Shown here: positions 58,084 to 64,000 of the stretch, one piece after another | Numbering within the stretch: the stretch's first letter is position 1 | Layout: every line of letters starts with the position of its first letter | Position numbers and translations under genes: made by a program | Source of the DNA: Janibacter limosus | GTDB taxonomy: Bacteria > Actinomycetota > Actinomycetes > Actinomycetales > Dermatophilaceae | Reading direction: 5' to 3' | Length of the DNA: 64,000 nucleotides | Assembly (NCBI RefSeq): GCF_004295485.1 | Contig: NZ_CP036164.1 | Span: forward strand, 992,001 to 1,056,000 | The notes under the pieces: model-generated | What the model was told of the DNA's origin: nothing | The model's input: only the letters and a program-made list of their open reading frames with translations | Databases searched by the model: none

Positions 58084-59235
58084 ATGCACCCCACCGAGAT
58101 CGCCACCGGTGTCCTGGCCGCCGTCTCCCTCGTCCTGCCAGCAGCCACGGCCACGGCCGCTCCCACCGCCCCGTCGCAGAGCACCACCCAGTCGGTCTCG
58201 GGCAACCCCGGGTACCGCGAGAAGGACATGAGCGACCCGCTCGTGCTTGCCCACCGCGGCGCGTCCGGCTACCGCCCCGAGCACACCCTCGCCGCCTACG
58301 ACCTCGCCGTCGAGCAGGGCGCCGACTACATCGAGCCCGACCTGGTCATGACCAAGGACGGAGTGCTCGTCGACCGCCACGAACCCGAGATCGGTGGCAC
58401 CACCGACGTCGCCGACCGTCCCGAGTTCGCCGACCGCAGGACGACCAAGCAGGTCGATGGTGCGTCCGTGACCGGTTGGTTCGTCGACGACTTCACCCTC
58501 GCCGAGCTGAAGACGCTGCGCACCAAGGAGCGTCTGGGTGACCTGCGGCCCGGGTCGAGCACCTACGACGGTCAGTTCCAGGTGCCGACCTTCGAGGAGG
58601 TGCTCGCCCAGCGCGAGGCGCTCTCCCGCTCCACCGGTCGCGTCATCGGGATCATCCCGGAGATCAAGCACTCGACCTACCTGCACGCCGAGGGCTTCGA
58701 CCCCGAGGCCGAGGTCACCCGGCTCGTCAAGGCCTACCACCTCGACCACCGCAAGGCCCCGATCTGGGTCCAGTCCTTCGAGCTGACCGCACTGAAGTCC
58801 CTGCGCGAGCACGGGTACCGGGGCAAGAGCACCTTCCTCACGACGGTCAAGGGCGGCCCCTACGACCTGCGCGAGCAGGGCACGACCTACGCCGAGCTCA
58901 CGACCGCCGCGTCCATGCAGGAGCTGTCCCAGTGGATCGACGGCTTCGGCCCGGAGAAGAACGCGGTCATCGCCCGCAACGCGGACGGCACCCTGGGTGA
59001 GCCGACGAGCTTCGTCGACGACGCGCACGCCGCCGGGCTCAAGGTCACCCCGTGGACCTTCCGCGCGGAGAACACCTTCCTCCCGACCGACTACCGCACC
59101 GGCTCCGACCCCGCGACCCATGGGCGGATGGCCGACGAGGTCACGCGCTTCTTCGAGGTCGGCGTCGACGGGGTCTTCTGCGACCAGCCCGACATCTGCG
59201 TCGGGGCACGCGAGGACTTCCTCGACGCCAGCTGA
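58084..59235 (+). CDS. glpQ: Secreted glycerophosphodiester phosphodiesterase
   Basis: 383 aa from ATG 58084 with a Sec signal (VLAAVSLVLPAATATA). GDPD barrel of the GlpQ class: catalytic His in LAHRGASGYRPEHT, metal acid residues in EPDLVMTKDG and second catalytic His in VDRHEPEI; later IIPEIKH and VTPWTFRAEN. Cleaves glycerophosphodiesters outside the cell, giving glycerol-3-phosphate. A 25-bp hairpin follows the stop. Confidence 0.92.
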   Translation: MHPTEIATGVLAAVSLVLPAATATAAPTAPSQSTTQSVSGNPGYREKDMSDPLVLAHRGASGYRPEHTLAAYDLAVEQGADYIEPDLVMTKDGVLVDRHEPEIGGTTDVADRPEFADRRTTKQVDGASVTGWFVDDFTLAELKTLRTKERLGDLRPGSSTYDGQFQVPTFEEVLAQREALSRSTGRVIGIIPEIKHSTYLHAEGFDPEAEVTRLVKAYHLDHRKAPIWVQSFELTALKSLREHGYRGKSTFLTTVKGGPYDLREQGTTYAELTTAASMQELSQWIDGFGPEKNAVIARNADGTLGEPTSFVDDAHAAGLKVTPWTFRAENTFLPTDYRTGSDPATHGRMADEVTRFFEVGVDGVFCDQPDICVGAREDFLDAS

Positions 59236-59245
59236 GAGGACCTCC

Positions 59246-59299
59246 CCTTCGGCGTGAACCTGTGGTTAGGTATGCCTAACCACAGGTTCACGCCGAAGG
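59246..59299 (+). promoter_or_regulatory. Perfect 25-bp hairpin with an IdeR/DtxR-box-like centre
   Basis: Arms 59246-59270 and 59275-59299 are exact complements around TATG. The centre, GGTTAGGTATGCCTAACC, resembles the DtxR/IdeR consensus TTAGGTTAGSCTAACCTAA (about 16 of 19 positions by eye). The 3' arm ends in GAAGG, part of the GAAGGAG that serves the next gene. It could be an iron-dependent operator, a glpQ terminator, an RNA structure hiding the ribosome-binding site, or several of these. Confidence 0.65.
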
Positions 59300-59307
59300 A
59301 GAGTCAT

Positions 59308-60018
59308 GTGAAGGACTGGGCAGAGCTGGCCAGGACGGTCGTCGCCGGCGCGAGTGCGATCGACATCGGGATCCTCGGGCGCCGAGCGCCCGTGGCGCGG
59401 CATGCGACCGATGCCGCGGGGGCGATCCTCTTCGCGCTCGAGGAGGTGGCGCCCGAGTGTGCCCACCTCGTCCGACCCGGCCAGCGCGGACCGCTCGTCG
59501 ACGCCGGCGCCAGCGACGTGTCGTCGGTGCCGCACCGTGGGCGGGTGCGCGGCCGGGTCGAGCTGACCGGCAGGGCGCAGGTCATGACGGAGCCCGTGTG
59601 CGAGGAGCTGCTCGAGCACCTCGGGCTCACCGAGGGGCAGCCGGTCGCGCGGCTCGTCCCGGACACGATCACGCTCGAGTGGTCCGTGGAGTGCCGGGCC
59701 ACCCGGCCGGCACTGGTGGACGTCGCCGCCTGCGACTACGTCGCGGCCGAGGTCGATCCGCTCGCGGGCTGGCAGGACGGGTGGATCACCCACCTCGACG
59801 GGAGCCACCGGGAGGACCTGCGGCGGCTCGTCGAGCGTGAGGTGCAGCCGGTCGCCACGGTGCGACCGGTCCTGGCCGACGCCGACGGACTCGTCCTGCG
59901 CGAGTACGTCGGGACCTGTCGTCGCGACATCCGGGTCGAGTGGTCTCGTCCGGTCGGCTGCGGCTGCGAGGCGCAGGCCGCGCTGAGGAGCCTGCTCTCG
60001 GTCACCGCCCGGGGCTGA
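59308..60018 (+). CDS. DUF2470 domain protein (heme/iron-utilisation-like)
   Basis: 236 aa from GTG 59308, GAAGGAG 6 nt upstream. The N-terminal two thirds suggest a split-barrel-like fold; the C-terminal part WITHLDGSHREDLRRLVE... is the DUF2470 region shared with HugZ-type heme-utilisation proteins and plant glutamyl-tRNA-reductase-binding protein. The C-terminus ends GCGCEAQAALRSLL. The iron-box-like palindrome in front suits a role in iron or heme metabolism. Exact reaction unknown. Confidence 0.8.
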   Translation: MKDWAELARTVVAGASAIDIGILGRRAPVARHATDAAGAILFALEEVAPECAHLVRPGQRGPLVDAGASDVSSVPHRGRVRGRVELTGRAQVMTEPVCEELLEHLGLTEGQPVARLVPDTITLEWSVECRATRPALVDVAACDYVAAEVDPLAGWQDGWITHLDGSHREDLRRLVEREVQPVATVRPVLADADGLVLREYVGTCRRDIRVEWSRPVGCGCEAQAALRSLLSVTARG

Positions 60019-60062
60019 GCCTCAGCAGGTGACGCAGGCCCGCGGCGCGGCTCGACCGACGC

Positions 60063-60647
60063 TCAGACCGGGGTGAGCGGAGTGTGCGGCTGCGGTGGCA
60101 GCTCGACCTCGATGGCGTCCCCGGGGCGCACCGTGCCGCTCCGCTCGACGACGGCCATGACGCCGGCGCGGCGCACGATGCCGACCCCGTCGACGCTCTG
60201 GACGCCACCCGTCGGGCCCAGCTCGACGTCGGAGTCGGATGCGACGCCATCGACCCGGCGGACGACGACCTTGAGCAGACCCCGCGAGTGCTCGTCGATC
60301 TGCCGGCACGGGTTGCGCAGACCGGTCAGGCGCACGCTTGCCCCACCCAGGTGCAGCCGCGTCCCCTCGGGGAGGGCGAGCAGGTCAACTCCCGACGTGA
60401 GGATGTTCTCGCCGAGCGACCCAGGACCGATGTCGTGCCCGGCGTCGCGGGCCTCGTCCAGCAGCGCGCCCTGGATCAGGTGCACCTGCCGCAGGTTGGG
60501 CTGGTTGGGGTCACGCCGCACGCGTGAGCGGTGCTGCACCAGGGTCCCGGCGTGGGCGTCACCGCGCACCCCGAGGTCCTCGACGAGGTCGATGGCCTCG
60601 CACGACTGCTTGCTGAAGCGGTGCAGCTGGTCCCGACTCACCGACAT
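60063..60647 (-). CDS. MOSC domain protein
   Basis: 194 aa. I chose ATG 60647: the upstream GTG at 60665 would put the start within the aceE terminator. MOSC (molybdenum cofactor sulfurase C-terminal) domain of the YiiM-like kind: LVEDLGVRGDAHAG, GSLGENILTSG and the conserved Cys in NPCRQID. Such proteins handle sulfur/Moco-linked chemistry or detoxify N-hydroxylated bases. fdhD, a Moco enzyme maturation factor, is nearby but separated by aceE. Confidence 0.88.
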   Translation of the reverse strand: MSVSRDQLHRFSKQSCEAIDLVEDLGVRGDAHAGTLVQHRSRVRRDPNQPNLRQVHLIQGALLDEARDAGHDIGPGSLGENILTSGVDLLALPEGTRLHLGGASVRLTGLRNPCRQIDEHSRGLLKVVVRRVDGVASDSDVELGPTGGVQSVDGVGIVRRAGVMAVVERSGTVRPGDAIEVELPPQPHTPLTPV

Positions 60648-60648
60648 G

Positions 60649-60703
60649 ACGAAGGGGGTGTCCACGCCCGTGATCCTGCCACGGTCGCGGACACCCCCTT
60701 CGT
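60649..60703 (-). terminator. aceE terminator
   Basis: ACGAAGGGGGTGTCC (60649-60663) pairs perfectly with 60689-60703 around a 25-nt loop, 13 nt after the aceE stop. Its lower arm begins 2 bp from the MOSC start codon. Confidence 0.75.
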
Positions 60704-60716
60704 GGGGCGGCCTGCG

Positions 60717-63509
60717 TCAGGCGTCGCCGCCGGCGTTGCCGGAGGTCCCGGCACTGATGTCGAGCAGGCGGTACTTGTCGGCCGCCTTGCCGGGCACGTC
60801 CTCGGCGACCCAGCCGCGCTCGGCGAGCATCTGCAGGGCCCGCACGGCCATCGACGGGCCGTCGACGTGGAAGTAGCGCCGGGCTGCTGCACGCGTGTCG
60901 GAGAAGCCGAAGCCGTCGGTGCCGAGCGCCGAGAACTCCTCCGGGATCCACGGGCGGATCTGGTCCTGGACCTGCTTCATGTAGTCCGAGACCGCGACGA
61001 CCGGGCCGACCGCGCCCTCGAGGGCCTGGGTGATGTACGGCGTGCGCCGCTCGGCCTCGGGGTGGAGGAAGCGCTGCTCGTCGCAGGCCATCGCCTCGCG
61101 GCGCAGCTCGCTCCAGCTGGTCACCGACCAGACGTCGGCGACGACGCCCCAGTCGTCCTTGAGCAGCTGCTGCGCCTCGAGCGCCCACGGCATGCCGACG
61201 CCGCTGGCGAGCAGCTGGCACCGGGGCGGGGTGTCACCCAGACCGGAGTCGTCACCCGCGGAGTAGCGGTACATGCCCTTGAGCAGGCCGGCGACGTCCA
61301 GGCCCTCGGGCTGGGCCGGCTGCACGAGCGGCTCGTTGTAGAGGGTCAGGTAGTAGATGACATTGCGGCTCGAGTCGCCCTTGGGTGTGTCGCCGCCGTA
61401 CATCGTCTCCAGCCCCTGGCGCATGATGTGCGCGATCTCGAAGCCGTAGGCCGGGTCCCAGGCCACGACGGCGGGGTTGGTCGCCGCGAGCAGGGGCGAG
61501 TGGCCGTCGGCGTGCTGCAGGCCCTCACCGGTCAGCGTGGTGCGACCGGCGGTGGCGCCGAGCATGAAGCCGCGTGCCATCTGATCGCCCGCGGCCCAGA
61601 TGCTGTCGCCCGTGCGCTGGAAGCCGAACATCGAGTAGAAGATGTACATCGGGATCATCGGCTCGCCGTGCGTGGCATAGCTCGTCGCGGCGGCGGTGAA
61701 GGCCGCCACGGAACCGGCCTCGTTGATGCCGGTGTGGATGATCTGGCCCTGCTCCGACTCGCGGTAGGCGAGCATGAGGTCGGCGTCGACCGAGGTGTAG
61801 TTCTGGCCGTGCGGGTTGTAGATCTTCTTCGTCGGGAAGAAGGCGTCGAGCCCGAAGGTGCGCGCCTCGTCGGGGATGATCGGCACGACCCGGTCGCCGA
61901 AGTCCTTCTCCCGCATGAGGTCCTTGAGCAGCCGGACCCACGCCATCGTCGTGGCGATCTCCTGCTTGCCCGAGCCCTTGGCCATCTGGGCGTACTTGTC
62001 GTCGCCGGGCAGCGTGGGGGTCGTGTACTCGACGCGGCGCTGGGGCAGGCCGCCGCCGAGCTTGCCGCGACGCTCCTTGAGGTACTGGATCGCCTCGTCG
62101 TCCTCGCCGGGGTGGTAGTACGGCGGCAGGTACGGGTCCTTCTCCAGCTGCTCGTCGGAGATCGGGATCTTCAGCCCGTCGCGCAGGCCCTTGAGGTCCT
62201 CGAGGGTCAGCTTCTTCATCTGGTGGGTCGCGTTGCGCCCGGCGAAGTGCGACCCCAGGCCGTAGCCCTTGATCGTCTTGGCGAGGATGACGGTCGGCTG
62301 GCCGGTGTGCTCGGTCGCCTCGCGGTAGGCGGCGTAGACCTTGTTGTAGTCGTGGCCACCACGCTTGAGCTTCCACCACACGTCCTCGTCGGACCAGTCC
62401 TCGACGAGCTTGCGGGTGCGCGGGTCGCGGTTGAAGAAGTTCTCGCGGACATACGCGCCGTCGTTGGCGCGGAAGGTCTGGTAGTCGCCGTCGGGCGTCT
62501 GGTTCATCAGGTTGACCAGCGCGCCATCGCGGTCGGACGCCAGCAGCGGGTCCCAGCCGCGGCCCCAGACGACCTTGATGACATTCCACCCGGCCCCGCG
62601 GAAGAAGGCCTCGAGCTCCTGGATGATCTTGCCGTTGCCACGGACCGGCCCGTCGAGGCGCTGCAGGTTGCAGTTGACGACGAAGGTGAGGTTGTCCAGC
62701 TCCTCGAAGGCCGCGGTCTGGAGCAGACCGCGGCTCTCGGGCTCGTCCATCTCGCCGTCACCGAGGAAGGCCCACACGTGCTGCTGCGAGGTGTCCTTGA
62801 TGCCGCGGTTGTGCAGGTACTTGTTGAACTGCGCCTGGTAGATCGCGTTCATCGGGCCGATCCCCATCGAGACGGTGGGGAACTCCCAGAAGTCGGGCAT
62901 CAACCGAGGGTGCGGGTAGGAGGGCATCCCGATCTCGCCGCCGCTCGCGAGCCGGTTGGCCTCCTGACGGAACCCGTCCATCTGGTCCTCGCTCAGGCGT
63001 CCCTCGAGGAAGGCGCGGGCGTACATGCCGGGGGAGGCGTGCCCCTGGAAGAAGATCTGGTCGCCACCGCCGGGGTGGTCCTTGCCCCGCCAGAAGTGGT
63101 TGAAGCCGACCTCGTAGAGGGTCGCCGCGGAGGCGTAGGAGGAGATGTGGCCGCCGACGCCCACGCCGGGGCGCTGGGCGCGGTGGACCTGGATCGCGGC
63201 ATTCCAGCGGATCCAGGCGCGGTAGCGGCGCTCGACCTCCTGGTCGCCGGGGTACCACGGCTCGTTGGTCGGCTTGATCGTGTTGACGTAGTCGGTCGTC
63301 GTCAACGACGGGACCCCCACGTTCTTCATCCGGGCTCGCTCCAGCAGCCGCAGCATCACGTAGCGGGCGCGATCGAGCCCGGAGTCGTCGATGAGGGCAT
63401 CGATGGAGTCCAACCATTCGGCCGTCTCCTCCGCATCGATGTCCGGCAGGTGGGTGGGGATGCCGTTGAGGATGGGTCCGTCGCTGAGGTAATCCGCTGA
63501 GCCGGGCAC
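60717..63509 (-). CDS. aceE: Pyruvate dehydrogenase E1 component, homodimeric
   Basis: 930 aa thiamine-diphosphate enzyme, first part of the pyruvate dehydrogenase complex making acetyl-CoA. ThDP/Mg motif [12 protein letters not shown]...[10 protein letters not shown]; transketolase-type central domain with [15 protein letters not shown]-terminal swivel domain. GTG 63509 with GAAAGGA 7 nt before. No E2/E3 gene is adjacent, as usual in actinobacteria where E1p works with a shared E2/E3. Strong terminator downstream. Confidence 0.96.
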   Translation of the reverse strand: MPGSADYLSDGPILNGIPTHLPDIDAEETAEWLDSIDALIDDSGLDRARYVMLRLLERARMKNVGVPSLTTTDYVNTIKPTNEPWYPGDQEVERRYRAWIRWNAAIQVHRAQRPGVGVGGHISSYASAATLYEVGFNHFWRGKDHPGGGDQIFFQGHASPGMYARAFLEGRLSEDQMDGFRQEANRLASGGEIGMPSYPHPRLMPDFWEFPTVSMGIGPMNAIYQAQFNKYLHNRGIKDTSQQHVWAFLGDGEMDEPESRGLLQTAAFEELDNLTFVVNCNLQRLDGPVRGNGKIIQELEAFFRGAGWNVIKVVWGRGWDPLLASDRDGALVNLMNQTPDGDYQTFRANDGAYVRENFFNRDPRTRKLVEDWSDEDVWWKLKRGGHDYNKVYAAYREATEHTGQPTVILAKTIKGYGLGSHFAGRNATHQMKKLTLEDLKGLRDGLKIPISDEQLEKDPYLPPYYHPGEDDEAIQYLKERRGKLGGGLPQRRVEYTTPTLPGDDKYAQMAKGSGKQEIATTMAWVRLLKDLMREKDFGDRVVPIIPDEARTFGLDAFFPTKKIYNPHGQNYTSVDADLMLAYRESEQGQIIHTGINEAGSVAAFTAAATSYATHGEPMIPMYIFYSMFGFQRTGDSIWAAGDQMARGFMLGATAGRTTLTGEGLQHADGHSPLLAATNPAVVAWDPAYGFEIAHIMRQGLETMYGGDTPKGDSSRNVIYYLTLYNEPLVQPAQPEGLDVAGLLKGMYRYSAGDDSGLGDTPPRCQLLASGVGMPWALEAQQLLKDDWGVVADVWSVTSWSELRREAMACDEQRFLHPEAERRTPYITQALEGAVGPVVAVSDYMKQVQDQIRPWIPEEFSALGTDGFGFSDTRAAARRYFHVDGPSMAVRALQMLAERGWVAEDVPGKAADKYRLLDISAGTSGNAGGDA

Positions 63510-63583
63510 GTCGTCGTCCTTTCAAGACCGGTCCGTCAGAGGTGACGACGGACACAGCCACTATCTCGTGCCCGTGGCAATCG

Positions 63584-64000
63584 TCACAAACCGGGGTCGG
63601 CCTCCGAGACGCGTGCGGGGTGGCTGTAGGCGGTCGCGCGGCCCTCGCGGACGAATCCCAGGAGGGTCAGGCCGCTGCGCTCGGCGACCTCCACGGCGAG
63701 CGACGTCGCGGCCGAGACGCAGGCCAGCACCGGCACCCCCGCGACCGCGGCCTTCTGCGCGATCTCGAAGCCGGCCCGGGAGGAGACGAGCAGGGCATGC
63801 CCGCGCAGGGGCAGCCGGCCCTCGCGGGTCGCCCACCCGATGACCTTGTCGACGGCGTTGTGCCGACCGATGTCCTCGCGCACGACGAGCACCTCGCCCC
63901 GGGCGTCCAGCAGGGCAGCAGCGTGCACACCCCCTGTCGCGTCGAAGACCTTCTGCCGCAGGCGCATCGCTGCCATGCCGGCCTGGATCGCGTCGAGCCC
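63584..64000 (-). CDS. fdhD: Formate dehydrogenase accessory protein FdhD, 3' part
   Basis: C-terminal 138 residues; the frame is open to the window edge, so the start and the catalytic Cys loop lie outside. Typical FdhD segments: TGGVHAAALLDARGEVLVVREDIGRHNAVDKVIG, then LLVSSRAGFEIAQKAA and PVLACVSAATSLAVEVAE. It passes sulfur to the Moco of formate dehydrogenase. 74 nt separate it from the aceE start. Confidence 0.93.
   Translation of the reverse strand, partial: GLDAIQAGMAAMRLRQKVFDATGGVHAAALLDARGEVLVVREDIGRHNAVDKVIGWATREGRLPLRGHALLVSSRAGFEIAQKAAVAGVPVLACVSAATSLAVEVAERSGLTLLGFVREGRATAYSHPARVSEADPGL

Noticed and set aside
59254..59307. Upstream GTG start for the DUF2470 protein
   Set aside because: These codons are the hairpin itself; GTG 59308 has a proper GAAGGAG and starts where the protein becomes family-like.
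60531..63500. 989-codon open frame on the plus strand opposite aceE
   Set aside because: It is the mirror of aceE codons in high-GC DNA: Val/Gly/Asp-rich low-complexity translation, no domain, while the minus strand encodes an unmistakable AceE.

Overview
The window is chromosomal DNA from a high-GC actinobacterium (roughly 70% G+C by eye). The order rsmE-phoH-ybeY-corC-era-(leuA)-recO-uppS-zur-glyS-dusB-dgt-dnaG, a PucR-type regulator next to a type II fatty-acid-synthase operon, a homodimeric AceE, a gluABCD glutamate importer, a DUF3145 protein and many leaderless promoters all fit Actinomycetota. Micrococcales, perhaps an Intrasporangiaceae/Janibacter-like genus, is my best guess, not a proof. 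There is no prophage, IS element, CRISPR array or rRNA. Two tRNA genes are present (Asn-GTT and one with anticodon CAT).

Layout. 1-6962: rRNA/ribosome maturation genes (rsmE 3' part, phoH, ybeY, a CNNM/CorC membrane protein, era), interrupted at 599-3164 by a translationally coupled three-gene cassette led by a WXG100-type protein. 7138-10060: a BCCT osmolyte transporter and asd. 10141-11787: a two-gene AbiE-like toxin-antitoxin module between two copies of the same hairpin. 12023-17845: a TctCBA tricarboxylate uptake operon with a coupled UspA, divergent from a CitA/CitB-type two-component system. 17911-19762: a leucine leader peptide and leuA. 19887-27775: a membrane protein, alkB, recO-uppS, a metallothionein-like protein, a glutamine amidotransferase and a zinc operon znuA-znuC-znuB-zur under two Zur-like boxes. 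27818-42035: glyS, hydrolases, a rhodanese/CDF/DUF1648 operon, dusB, pyc, dgt, dnaG. 42149-49553: a 2OG-Fe(II) oxygenase, tRNAs, an orphan paralogue of the glutamate-binding lipoprotein, a DUF3145 protein and gluABCD. 49701-56189: fasR and the operon fabD-fabH-acpP-fabF-accD. 56506-64000: argG, glpQ, a DUF2470 protein with an iron-box-like hairpin, a MOSC protein, aceE, and the fdhD 3' part.

How the genes work together. Carbon flow around pyruvate and acetyl-CoA is well represented (pyc, aceE, the fab/accD operon), with amino-acid synthesis (asd, leuA, argG) and solute uptake (BCCT, Tct, Glu). Regulation can be read at several places: a Leu-rich attenuation leader, Zur boxes on a leaderless promoter, an inverted repeat upstream of fabD, an iron-box-like palindrome, and intercistronic hairpins that probably set stoichiometry in the glu and fab operons.

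Most worth a second look: the WXG100 cassette; the TA module between duplicated hairpins; FabD fused to a biotinyl/lipoyl-like domain whose acceptor lysine appears to be Arg; the 76-bp repeat pair between fasR and argG; and the striking abundance of the word CGAAGGGGG on both strands, in genes and in terminators.
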